A DNA stretch of 64,000 nucleotides from Rhynchospora pubera (taxonomy: Eukaryota > Streptophyta > Magnoliopsida > Poales > Cyperaceae), in NCBI GenBank assembly GCA_028095005.1, contig CM051460.1, positions 232,456,742 through 232,520,741 on the forward strand, written 5' to 3'. Made by a program: the position numbers and the translations under genes. Position 1 is the stretch's first letter, and each line of letters begins with the position of its first letter. Of this stretch, positions 31,364 through 41,860 are shown piece after piece. Below the pieces are notes generated by a model. The model had not been told where the DNA came from and did not search any database. It saw only the letters and a list, made by a program, of their open reading frames with translations.

Positions 31364-32314
31364 ATGGACAAAGGAAATAGCTCTAACTCAAATAATGATG
31401 TTCCAAACTATCCAAGAGCAACCCGCATTGAGTATTGGCCAACTTTCTACCATTACCCTGCCAATAGAAATCAACCAGAAAACGGAGAATACGAGGCAAT
31501 TTGTCGCTCTTGTTATCGCACTTTGAAATACAACATCCATGAAGACACGACTGAAGAGGGAGACGTGCTCGAGTTAAAAATACACTACCAATGGCACATT
31601 AATGGTGGGCCGGAAAGGGAACAGAAGGAGTACCAGGAGCGGCGATGGCGGGAACACGAAAAGAATCTGAACCGAGAAAGGCGATATGACTGGTACAAAA
31701 AATATTACACAGAACCTCAACCCATCCCCCAACAACAACCGAAACCCTACCTCTCGTGTGAACCAACTCACTGGACCGTTTACGAGAAAATATACAACTT
31801 TAATGGAGACCACACAGTGACCTGTACAAGGTGCGCTCAAGTTTTCAATTACAAAGAAAACATATTGCGTGACCACTACCATGAGCACAAACGTCACGAC
31901 ATGAATGAACAAAGAGCTCGGGACATAGAGACGCATAGGATTATTAAATAAAGAAATGAAGAAATGGATCGTAAACAAAAAATTAGGGAAGAAGAGGCAA
32001 GGAAAAAAAGGCTCAAAAAATCAGAGCAAAAATTGAGAGAAATGAATAAGAGGGATGAACTTCGACAAATTGCGGCAAGCCGAATGACAGAGATAGAAAA
32101 AGAAGAAACCGAAGCGGCTTTTTGGAACGAAGCCGCTCAATTCGTTGACAACAATGTTCCGAGTAATCAACAAGAAGATGATGCTGCTTTTTGGAACGAA
32201 GTCGCTCAGTTCGCTGACAACACTGGTGCGAGTAATCAACAACAACCGAATGATGAAGATGAGCAACCATGGTGGGATGAAATTCTACAACATGTAGATA
32301 GTCAAAATCTCTAA
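31364..32314 (+). pseudogene. MULE left gene: two CxxC...HxxxH fingers plus coiled coil, split by one TAA
   Basis: Two ORFs (31364-31951, 195 aa; 31964-32314, 116 aa) lie in the same frame, separated by a single TAA at 31949-31951. Codons on both sides of the stop continue the same charged helical sequence. The N-terminal ORF has CRSC with HYQWH, and CTRC with HYHEH, both resembling BED/C2H2 zinc-binding units. A highly charged EREQKEYQERRWREHEK-type linker lies between them. The C-terminal ORF has a Lys/Glu coiled coil and three acidic-aromatic repeats (AAFWNEAAQFVDN, AAFWNEVAQFADN, PWWDEILQHVD), reminiscent of activation domains. I do not recognise the protein family. A DNA-binding role at the TIRs is inference. 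Whether the stop is a lesion, or two proteins are made, is open. Confidence 0.6.
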
Positions 32315-32794
32315 ATATTTATATCATTGTAATATTTATGTGTTTTATTATTATGGTTGTTAATGTAATTTAGTTGGAATTGTTAATGCAATGTTTTATT
32401 TTTATGGTTGTTTTTTATTTTCCTTTATTTTTTGTAGTGCTTTGCACTATAAGTTGTGGTTTTAATGTGTTGACGTTCAATGGATAAAAGTTGTTGTTTG
32501 GAGTATTTCATTTATTGGCGTTTCAATACATAAACGTTTATGTTTCAAGTAGTGCTTTGCACTCCGAAATTCCAAGTCATAATAATACACAAGTCAATCA
32601 TCACAAGTCATAATAAACAATCCAATAAATACACAAGTCAATCACAAGTCATAAACGAAAAATAGTCAATCAACATCAGTAATACACAAGTCAATCACAA
32701 GTCCATAAACGAAAAATAAACGATCCGTCCATCATCAGTTCATAAACAAAAAAGAACTGTCATCATCAGCAATAAAATCAGTCCATCATCATAA
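32315..32794. other. Convergent 3' spacer of the MULE genes
   Basis: Two copies of the hairpin AGTGCTTTGCACT at 32436-32448 and 32551-32563. On the PMD-gene side are several copies of CACAAGTCAATCA and ACAAGTCATAAACGAAAAAT (about 32570-32760), a short degenerate tandem array in its 3' UTR. Confidence 0.6.
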
Positions 32795-35700
32795 CTAACG
32801 CCGTCGCCTCCTCCTAGGTCCTGAAGGTGAAAATCTGTCAATCACCCTCACCACACGCCTATCTCGCATGCCCGGGGCAGTAACATCTCCCGAGTCAGTG
32901 GAGTCCGTATCCCCATCGTCCTCCTCCTGGCGGTCCTCCTGCTGTATGGGCCCAAACTCAACAGGCTGCCCAGCATCCTGAGGAGTCGCTATAGGGACAT
33001 AATCACCCTCCTCATCTCCGGCCGTCCGCAATAAAGTGCTGAACGAGTCTGTCCCTCCTATACTACCCAACGGAGTGCCAAATGATGGAATAGAAGAAGG
33101 CGTAGGCACTGACGGAACAGTAAATGCAGGAAAAGAGGAAGGCATACCAAATGGTGCAAAGGAGTACGGTGGAGGATCCCGAGGCTGGAAAATGCCAGTG
33201 GGATCCTGAGAAATGCCAGCAAACTGCGAGGTCGATGTTGATGCATTATGCATGGATAGAGTAGGACCTGAGGCTGGAAACTGAGTAGGAAAGAACGTGC
33301 GTGGTCCTAAAATATCATCTAATCGCCCGGTATTCAATCGACCATCCTATAATATTAAAAAAAACAATGTCAATATAAATAAATTAGTATCTAAAATTGA
33401 AACTTGCATATGAACGAATACTAACCGCATGCATCAGATCCTCCGCCTGAAGGTCTGTGGGTACAGTCGGACGTGCAGAAGAAGACTCGTCCCCAGAATC
33501 TGGTATGTCCTCAATATTTGTTGGAAGTCCTCGATGCTCCAACAAATCCTCCAACCTGTAATTTATAAATTATTGAATTTAAAATGCAAAAAACGCAATC
33601 AACAAATTAAATTATTTAAAATTACCTCAAAGGGATGGAAGCATCATGCAACTGCGAACGACAGTTGGCGAGAATTGCCTTTCCCACTCTTCTGCACCCC
33701 TTCTTCACAACCAGTCCCAATGCATGAAGTGCATTCTTCAGCGCAGAGTTGCCCTGCAATTTACGAGAATAATGACATATTGCACAATTCCATTTACCAA
33801 TCATACATTCCATATTTAAAAAATTAAGATGTACCGTATTGCGAAGTCTGGACCCCATGTTTGTGTACTGCCTCTGAGCAAGAGGCAGCTGCTGAGTGCG
33901 CTGGAGACGTGCCTCGGCATCCTCTCGTGGCGTGGGTCTCTCCGAGGCACCGTATCGCCAAAACCATCGGAAGTACCGCAGCGTATCAGTAGCACTCCAG
34001 GATCGAGTCTCCAGCTGGCGTGCCTGTAATGCCTCGTCAGTCCACTCAGCATGTGCACTCGTAAAAATGGTTGCAAAATCTGGGCGATCTCGATAGGTAC
34101 CGTGCTGAAAGCCCAGCAGGTTCTGTGTCACGTCCCAACTTTGTTAAAATAAACACGTTAGTTCTTTACTCTAATTAAATTGAAGTTGATCGTATGATAA
34201 ATCGGAAAAATATACCAAACGTACCACAGGTAGTGGAGGAGGAGTAAACTGGTACAGTCCAAACTGATGCCTACAACGGTCGGGGTAGTAGTAGGCAACA
34301 ATGTGGTAAAAAATCAGCGGCAACCGAACATGCTCCGCTATGGAACCCTCCTGTGCTACCCGTGGCATGACAGCCCTGTCGAGTACATACGGAAACCAGT
34401 TGACGTCTTCAACGTTCAACACGGCTAGGTAGTCCCGATAAGAAAATTATACCGATACGAGCTCTAAAAAGTATGCTGGGACGGAATTCTGAGAAATATC
34501 GGGAAACATCAACGTCCCAAATAGCTCTAGAGCCACTGCACGCGTGTATCGGTCTAACTCCTCACCAGGAGCATCTGCCTGTGGCGCCATCCCGCAATTT
34601 TGCCGCAACCATTTCAACTTAATGTTGTTGCCCACAACAACATTGCCCCTGCATTGTACAAATTTAAAATAATCAATACAAGTAAGCAATGCATATATTG
34701 AATATGCAAAATCAATATTGCATTCTTATTTTTTTCACTTACTCCCTGCTACTTCTTTCTCGGTGCCACTCTCCCAAATCTTCATGAGGATAAAGATTTG
34801 CACGAATCTTTTCCTCCCATGGCCCTCTCGTATTCGATCTAACTGGAATGCCCGTCGAGCGCAAACCATATAAGAAGGCAACATCCTGGTAACAATTACA
34901 AAATACGTTAAATTCATGTCATGTAAATATTGCAATTTGTGTCATGTTAATATTACGAAAATTAATATTCAAATTTGAATTTTAAATATAAAGTTTAAAT
35001 TAATGTTAGAATTAATTGTGAAAATTAATACGAAAATTATATGTTAGAATTAATTGTGAAAATTAATAGGAAAATTATATTAAAAAAAATTAATATCAAG
35101 TTTAAATAAATTACCTGTAGAGTAACGGTCATCTCTCCAACGGGAAAATGGAAAGTATGCGTCTCCGGACGCCAAAACTCGACCATTGCCTTCAGTAATG
35201 GCATGTCGATGTTGACATGCTTCACCTTCATAATGTGACTGAGCCCCAGTTTGATCAGCCTTCCCTCAATCCGATCGTCCACCTTAATTGTTCGCTTGTG
35301 CGATCTCAACTCCAAATGTTTTTCACGCTGCAATTTTTAATACAATTTTTAAGCATTTACAAGCATTTAAAATAAATACAATTTATTACATTGAACATAA
35401 AAATATTATAAGCAAGCATTTACAATAAATACAATTTATAATACAATTTATAATAAGCATTTTCGATTAATTTTTTACTACAAATTATAATAAACATTTA
35501 ATACAATTTATAAGTCTATTAAGAAATCTAAATTATTAAATCAAAAAAATATAAATTAACATAAAACAATCTATTACCTCCTCAAAAGACAAACCAACGA
35601 GATGCTCGTTATCCATAACAAACAAAACCTGTTGGTTTTCTGCGTTGGCCGGTTGCACAGGTGGAATGACATTTTGCGCGCTCGGACGGGTTGCGCGACG

Positions 35701-35808
35701 CCTACGTCTTTTTGGCCGAGGCTGGGTGGAGGCTGCTTCGGTGGGGGGTGCTTCGGTGGGAGGTGGTGAAGCACCAGAAGGACCAGCCTCATCTTCTGCT
35801 GAACTCAT
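32795..35808 (-). pseudogene. Plant mobile domain (PMD, MAIN-like) gene in the MULE, domain internally deleted
   Basis: Likely exons on the minus strand: 35808-35578, 35327-35115, 34885-34743, 34648 to about 34225 (broken), 34138-33835, 33753-33626, 33555-33426 and 33346-32795. Most have GT/AG borders. PMD signatures run in order: EGRLIKLGLSHIMKV, EFWRPETHTFHFPVGEMTVT, DVAFLYGLRSTGIPV, KLKWLRQNC, ELFGTLMFPDISQNSVPAYF, then VNWFPYVLD and LPLIFYHIVAYYYPDR. The roughly 75-residue part that usually lies between (Trp-Gly containing) is missing, with a TAA near 34465, so the gene is probably broken there. The N-terminus is Pro/Thr-rich with a basic PKRRRRRATR nuclear signal. The C-terminus is Ser/Pro-rich and ends RRRRRR. 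Host MAIN/MAIL1 PMD proteins act in transposon silencing; this copy is transposon-borne. Confidence 0.7.
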
Positions 35809-36480
35809 CTGATTCAAATAATATAAGAACAACAATTTAAAAAAACAATGAATTTAATAATTTTTTAGCTAATTGGACAAAAAACGAACAAAACCAAAAT
35901 TATTTTTTTATGTAATTGACATTTTTACAATAATTACTTTTGCATACAATTTCCACTAATTCCATACAATTTACTAAAATTTCGACTAATTTCCATTCAA
36001 TTTGCATACAGATTACAGTAATTTGACAATAAATTCCTACACAATTTCCATAGAAATTCCACTAAATTCCGTAAAAATTCCATGAACATTTTACTAAAAT
36101 GTCCAATAATATTTCCAATAATTCCATACAATTTACGTTACTAAAATTGTGTACTCACTTTATTAAAATGTCCAATTTCCATACAAATTCCATACAAATT
36201 TCCTTACAAATTCCATGAACATTTTACTAAAATGTCCAATTATATCCACAAATATCCATAATTTTAATAATATCCATAATTTCAATAATAATCCACAAAT
36301 TTTACTAATAATTACCACAATTTCAATAATAATACACAATAATAATCCACTAATTTCCACAATTTCAATAATATCCATAATTTTCAGTAAATGCAAAATT
36401 AAAACCTCGATATCGGCGTACGTTGTCTTTCGAACTCCTCTTCTCTTCGCACGGCAACCACCTTCGCACGGCAACCTCTT
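35809..36480 (-). other. Upstream region of the MULE PMD gene
   Basis: Very AT-rich with short motifs ATTTCCA, ATTCCAT and CATACAAATT repeated many times (about 35940-36390). No ORF. It probably holds the promoter and 5' UTR of the minus-strand PMD gene. Confidence 0.5.
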
Positions 36481-36665
36481 TTCTCCCTTCTCTTCTCTCT
36501 TTCTCCGGCCGCAACTTTCTTTCTCTTCTTTTCTTCTTCCTTCTCTTCTCTCTTCTTCCTTCTCTTCTCTCTTTTCCCTTCTCTTCTCTCTTTTCCCTTC
36601 TCTTCTCTCTTCTTCCTTCTCTTCTCCCTTCTCTTCTCTTCTCTCTTTTTTTCTTTTTCTCTTCT
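36480..36665. repeat. CT-rich microsatellite (CTTCTCTT)n
   Basis: A 180-bp pyrimidine run of TTCTCTTCTCTCTTCC-like units near the right end of the MULE. Long ORFs read through it are low-complexity and not genes. Confidence 0.85.
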
Positions 36666-36736
36666 CTGGACTGACTGAAGCGACGAAGAAAAAAAAAAAA
36701 ACGGTCAGAACTCGTTTTCGAAAAATTACCACCTTC

Positions 36737-36797
36737 CTACGCGTTTACAAAACGCGCTCCAGGGCTCCGAACGCGTTTTATAAACGCGTACGAAGGT
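36737..36797. repeat. Second palindromic unit, right sub-terminal region
   Basis: CCTACGCGTTTACAAAACGC facing CGCGTTTTATAAACGCGTAC around CTCCAGGGCTCCGAA, the right-hand partner of the unit at 31115-31185. Confidence 0.75.
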
Positions 36798-36835
36798 GTC
36801 AGCTCCTCAAAAGGCGTAACTGAAGAGGCGAACTT

Positions 36836-37023
36836 ATCTCTCCTTCGTACGCGTTTATAAAACGCGTTGAAAGCCCTGGAGCGCGTTTTATAAACGCGTA
36901 CGGAGGGGAATTCGAATACTCGCTTCTGAAACGCGTTGGAACTTTCTTCTTATTAAAAAAAATAATAATAATTCTGTATATTAAAATTTTTTGTGTCTAA
37001 ATTTTTATATTAATTAATTTCGG
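36836..37023 (-). repeat. Right TIR of the MULE
   Basis: The reverse complement of 30900-31087, 188 bp, directly followed by the TSD GAAAGTTTT. Confidence 0.92.
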
Positions 37024-37032
37024 GAAAGTTTT

Positions 37033-37649
37033 TCTCCGTCTTTAATAATGCTTAGGATTGGAAGCATTCTAGCGTTATCGACATGATTAATTTGGTTTGA
37101 TATACTTTCAAATATTTTGTACATTTAGCATCGACATGATTAATTTGGTTTTGATGTACTATTTGGCATTTGCTATTTGATAAATATATACATACAATGT
37201 TCCCTATATTAGTTGCTATATAAAATAATTATTTTTGACGCGGCTATTGTGAAAATCAAATCAATAATTATTTGTCTACCAGAAAAAACGCGTTTCTCGC
37301 TATAAATTAACCCTCCATCCGTTAGACGCGGACGGCGGATCTCATTGAAATATATTATTTATCTATATCATAAATAGAGTGGGCCCCAAGAGAAGCGAAT
37401 TTTAATGTTATACATTTTAATAATATTTGCAAAAAATAATAATAATAATCTGTATGTTTGTTTTGGTCACAACGGTTGGATCTGACGACACGTGGACGCA
37501 GAACTCTAATCATGCAAAGAGGCAGAAAGCCAGAAACCATGTGCTCCAACAGATAGAATTAGGAAAATTAACTACGAGACCAATGCTAGGGATATATTAG
37601 AGATGGATATTTAGGAATTTTAAGTATTAAATAGATGCCATTTGGTCTA
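37033..37649. other. Intergenic DNA
   Basis: AT-rich. A short direct repeat GACATGATTAATTTGGTTT occurs at about 37080 and 37133. No gene seen. Confidence 0.5.
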
Positions 37650-37657
37650 GGGGAAGT

Positions 37658-37921
37658 CAGTTGCGAAGACAGAGGGGAACTGGCCCCTTTAGAATATTCT
37701 CCAACCATATCTTAATTTGTTAAGATAATTTATATAATTAAGTTTCATGGGTCTCCTCTAGACTCAAAATATTATGCTCAATGATGCTTTGGTTAAGAAA
37801 AATTAATGGTTGCTAGTATTATTTTAGGTAATTTATACTTAATTTTGTAATTTTCTTAGTTCTCAATTTCATTTAGTCAGATTTTGGCCCCTGTCATTCT
37901 TCAATCCGGGCTTCGCCACTA
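37658..37921. mobile_element. hAT-type MITE (CAGTTGCGAAG ends)
   Basis: 264 bp with ends CAGTTGCGAAGACAG and CGGGCTTCGCCACTA and the 8-bp TSD GGGGAAGT (37650-37657 and 37922-37929). The same family as 44389-44855. Confidence 0.75.
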
Positions 37922-38093
37922 GGGGAAGTGCTCATACAGTCGGCAATCCGGCGTGTGGGACTTGATTCCGATTGGATTATTTGGTATTTAAATATCTGTC
38001 TTCTTTTATTCTATTTTAATTATGATTTTAAATAGTTGCAAAAAAATTTATGATTTTAAATGAACGAATGAGGTGATGTTTGTTAGTTGAGAC

Positions 38094-38621
38094 TAGGGCT
38101 GTATACGAGCCGAGTTCGAGCGAGTTGAACATAACTCGAACTCGAACTCGTTACAACTCGAGTCAACTCGTGACTCGTTCGGGAGGCAGTTCCGAGCTAA
38201 CCGAGCCAACTCGAACTCGCCATTTTGTAACTCGAGTCAACTCGTGACTCGGTATTCAACTCGTGAATATAGTGAATAGATGCAATAATTATTTATGAGT
38301 ATTACAATAATATAAAAAAATAAATTTTATTATAAATTTTATTCTTTTCCATTGATTTGAAGCAAAATATGTCTTGAAACTCAAGATTAATACTCATAGA
38401 TCATGGTGATTATCTCCAAAAAATTAAAATTTATTACGTCACGAGTCAGCTCATGAGTCAACGAGCCGAGTTGAGCCTAACTCAAACTCGACTCATTTAT
38501 TAACCGAGTTGGTTCAACTCGAGTTATGCCAACTCGAGTTCTTTTAGCTCGAGTTATAATCGAGCTTTTAACGAGTCGAGTTCGAGTAACTCACGAGTTA
38601 CGAGCTTTTTGCTCACCCCTA
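38094..38621. mobile_element. hAT-type MITE packed with ACTCG motifs
   Basis: 528 bp with ends TAGGGCTG and CACCCCTA and the 8-bp TSD GTTGAGAC (38086-38093 and 38622-38629). Both flanks of the element are dense in ACTCGA, CGAGTT and GAGCCGAG in both orientations, around an AT-rich centre. Confidence 0.85.
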
Positions 38622-38629
38622 GTTGAGAC

Positions 38630-39052
38630 TTGAGAGTGGAAATAAAATGGTAGGCCTCCTGTCGCTGGGGACTTGACTTAAGAGTACACTATCTGACCAA
38701 GGGAACCATTATTAGTTTTTTGATTGGTTATGTTATGTTATGTAGTAGGTAGTCAGGTACATGACTTCTTGTTGCTTCAAAGAAATGAATGATTATTGCA
38801 ACAGTTATTTTGTTGGAAATTTGTACATGATATTACATGTAAGTGTTCTTTCTCATTGAAATTAAAATTTATTAATTATGTAGTAGTTAGTTAGGTTCTT
38901 TTGGTTGTTTATGTAGGTATGGACCCTGGGTGATTATTCCGATAATTATTTTGTTTAAAGTTTTAACGTGTCGGTGTTTGGCATGGAAATGAATTTCGCA
39001 TAATTATAGGAATTTATTAATTACGTAAAAATAAGAATATTTTTAATTCATT
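38630..39052. other. Intergenic DNA
   Basis: No gene or clear repeat seen. Confidence 0.4.
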
Positions 39053-39065
39053 AACATATGAGTTA

Positions 39066-39119
39066 AGCCTACTCCAACTTGTTTGGGACAAAAGACTTAG
39101 TTGTTGTTGTTGTTGTTGT
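39066..39119 (+). mobile_element. 5'-truncated Au-type SINE
   Basis: AGCCTACTCCAACTTGTTTG followed by a (TTG)n tail, the known 3' end of Au SINEs. It is flanked by the 13-bp TSD AACATATGAGTTA (39053-39065 and 39120-39132). Confidence 0.75.
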
Positions 39120-39318
39120 AACATATGAGTTAGCTTGCTACCAGATCGACTGATAGTTGTAGCGGATCTTACAACCATCAGTTCTAGCGCTTTCTCTTGA
39201 TTCGATTTTGGATTTAGGAAATTCTTGCCCAGATAATCTCCTCTCTTGAATGTGCTCCTATCATAATAGGCGGTTCGAAGGAAAGGAGTTGTCAGATCAA
39301 AATAAACATCACTGATCA

Positions 39319-39479
39319 GGCTCCGTTTGGATAGGTGTGAGAAGAAGGGAAAAAGTGGGAAGAAGTATTGGGAAGTGTGTAATTTTGTGAAGAATTTGGA
39401 TTGTTTATAATTTTTTTTCTTCCTTCTTCCTTCTTCTTTCTTCCTCCTCCTTCTTCTTCTCTCATCCAAACGGAGGCTG
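39319..39479. mobile_element. GGCTCCGTTTGGAT-type MITE (copy a)
   Basis: Starts GGCTCCGTTTGGATAGG and ends CTCATCCAAACGGAGGC. The centre has GGGAAGTGTGTAA and TTTGTGAAGAATTTGGATTG, shared by the family. No clear TSD. Confidence 0.7.
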
Positions 39480-39489
39480 AAAAAAATAT

Positions 39490-39889
39490 GGCTCCGTTTG
39501 GATAGATGTGGGAAGAAGGGAAGAAGGGAAGAAGGGAAAAAGGGAGAAGAGAAGAAGGGAAAAAGGGAAGAAGGGAAAAAGGGAAGAAGTGAGAAGAAGT
39601 ATTGGGAAGTGTATAACTTTGGTTCCGTTTGGATGCGTTGAGAATAAGGTAGGAAGAAGGAAGAAGGGAAGAAATTTATTGGGAAGGAGTAAATTTATTG
39701 GGAAGTGTGTAACTTTTGTGAAGAGTTTGGATGGTTAGAAATAAATTTATTGATAAAAAGTAGTTATTCCTTATTTCTTATTCCGGAAAGAAGCCATCCA
39801 AACGGAGCCTTTGTGAAGAGTTTGGATTGTTTATAATAAATTTGGACCTTCTTCCTTCTTCCTTCTTCCAACCCCATCCAAACAAGACC
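39490..39889. mobile_element. GGCTCCGTTTGGAT-type MITE containing a second MITE
   Basis: The outer element starts GGCTCCGTTTGGATAG and ends CCCATCCAAACAAGACC, with TSD TAT (39487-39489 and 39890-39892). It is split by the insertion at 39621. A 3-bp TSD fits PIF/Harbinger-type elements. Confidence 0.75.
39621..39809. mobile_element. Nested 189-bp Harbinger-like MITE
   Basis: Starts GGTTCCGTTTGGATGCG and ends CATCCAAACGGAGCC, with TSD TTT (39618-39620 and 39810-39812). A reverse-orientation copy of the same length lies at 62292-62480. Confidence 0.82.
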
Positions 39890-39892
39890 TAT

Positions 39893-41399
39893 AAGAAGTA
39901 AGGCCGCCAAGGTTGCCGAAGAAGCCTCCTCAACGAAATGAACTGGCTGGGGGTGATTGAGTGGGCCGCGTTCACCATGGTGTCTTTCTTTTCATTCTCG
40001 ATTGCAAGCTTGCCTCGTTGTTTACGTAGTGGCTTACAAGATGGAATTGCCTTTTGAGTTCTTGCTTTGGGGGTTGTTTGGATAAAAATTTTCAAAACAA
40101 AGTAAACGAGTTTAAGAAAAGTAATAAAAACTATAGACATATTGTTAGTCTTATAAACTGATTGTATTTTATGTTTCACGACAATCAGACTTCATGTGAT
40201 AGTCAAGTTTTTGAAGATAAATAGGAGGTGAAGCCACCCAATTTATTTTTAAATCAAATTAAATGTCTATAAAAGACTCCATCCAACTTAAATCATTATT
40301 AAGTTGTTTTGATAAATGGTAAAATTTACAATAAATTTTGTTATTTTTATACGCATTGTATACATGAATGTAATTAATTTTAAATAACAATGATTTAAAT
40401 ACTTATTAGCTATACATTTCGATCCAAAAGTAGACTCTGCAGTTTGGTTTTGGTGCTCATGTCGCCCCCAAATGTCAATGTAGTGAGATAGTTTGTTTCA
40501 GGTATTAGAAAATTCATGAGCTTAGAAAAGATATTATTAAAAATAATAGTTCAAAGATAACGATACGTGGTCTGTACATTTTTCTTAGAGTCATATAAAT
40601 TTGTTAAATAGGTGAAAATTTATTAAAGATCTCTAAATTTTTGTTTTAATGTTTTTTCATAATTTTCCCTCTTTCTAATCTAAATAGTTGAAATTCTTGA
40701 CTCTTGTTATAAGTTGCAACATGCGAGCTGAAATTATTTCCAAATAGATCTGTGATATTTGGGTTTCTGAAATTAGACTGAAACACAAAGCCCAAAATTT
40801 CAATTTCATTGAACAAAAAGAAATTAAATAAGTGTCAACAAAGCTCCCAAAACTAAACAGGCCAGAAAGAATTCTTTCTTATGAACTGGACTACTTTGGG
40901 GTCGGTTTCAACTACGAAGTCATCCTAGTAAATTTGGTGTGAACGGCCTCCATACACGAATACATGATAATTGATACATGTTTTACTACGTTATAGTCTT
41001 TGTTTGTTGTAAAGGAGGAAAAAACTTAATAGGCTTGCATAATGAGAAAAATATAGAAATTATGATAGAAGTGGAAAAGTTCCGGATGGTTTTGATAATG
41101 AAATTGTAGGGAAAAAAAATGGAAGTGCTACTGTTTAAATATGTCATTGTTGCATTTAGTCTATCCCTATTCCAATTTGATGGATCAGCTACTCAACAAG
41201 GATAATGAAATAGTTGAATTGTTTTTTTAATAGTCTAAAATCGATTTAGTTCTATCTTTTTACTATTCCATACTTATTAAGCACAATATTTAGTAAGTAT
41301 GAAAATAATAACACTTTCGTAGGTCCGTCTTTTTGTCAGTGATACAGTGATAATATACTCAGTTGTACATTGCAAGTGATACAGTGATGATGCAGTCTT
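39893..41399. other. Intergenic DNA
   Basis: No gene. At about 40230-40262 a short segment resembles the 3' part of the SINE at 60385-60520. The rest is AT-rich without features I can support. Confidence 0.45.
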
Positions 41400-41402
41400 T
41401 AA

Positions 41403-41856
41403 GGGCCTGCTCCAGAAGGGTGTAACCTGAGGTAAGGAAAGGAAGAGGAAGGATAGTACTCTGCTCCAAATGACATCTCTGGTTGAACCAAAGGAAACTA
41501 AAGAGAACGAAAATTGCTCCAAATGGTGGTTTGGGAACAAATCCAGTACTCCCCAAAATTGGGGTGTACTAACGTTATCTCACAAATTAAAAATTCATTA
41601 CTATAATACCCTTCTAACTTTCAGTCACCGACGTCGTACCCACTGACCTTTGTAATTCTTTTCATTCTGTACTGAAAATTGAAAGGAAGGACTAAATTGT
41701 CTTTTACTACATTAAAGATGGGGTAACATACATTAGCTTCTAGTCTGATTTTTTGACATATGGAGCATGGTACTTTCATTCTTCTAAGCTTCCTTCATCT
41801 TCTTTCCTCTTCCATTCCTTACCTTTCCTTTAATTTTAGAATTCTGGAGCATAGCC
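41403..41856. mobile_element. Harbinger-like MITE (GCTCCAGAA ends)
   Basis: 454 bp with ends GGGCCTGCTCCAGAA and TTCTGGAGCATAGCC and TSD TAA (41400-41402 and 41857-41859). Confidence 0.7.
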
Positions 41857-41860
41857 TAAA

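Larger units (their letters stand above)
30900..37023. mobile_element. Mutator-like element (MULE) with convergent genes and no recognisable transposase
   Basis: 6124 bp flanked by the 9-bp TSD GAAAGTTTT (30891-30899 and 37024-37032). TIRs of 188 bp (30900-31087 and 36836-37023) start CCGAAATTAATTAATATAAA and look identical, so the insertion is recent. Inside each end lie palindromic sub-units. Two genes run toward each other: a zinc-finger/coiled-coil ORF from the left and a plant mobile domain gene from the right. No MURA-type transposase (DDE plus SWIM finger) is visible, so mobilisation in trans is expected. Confidence 0.92.

Noticed and set aside
31364..31951. Reading the MULE zinc-finger ORF as a MURA or hAT transposase
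   Set aside because: No DDE triad, SWIM finger or dimerisation motif is visible; only two short CxxC...HxxxH units and charged linkers.
36163..36732. Long open frames on both strands through the CT/GA-rich tract in the MULE
   Set aside because: They are low-complexity Lys/Glu/Arg or Ser/Leu/Phe runs created by the microsatellite. No start context, homology or splice support.
38094..38621. CRISPR-like or tandem repeat array
   Set aside because: The short motifs occur in both orientations at irregular spacing within TIRs and an 8-bp TSD, so it is a hAT MITE.
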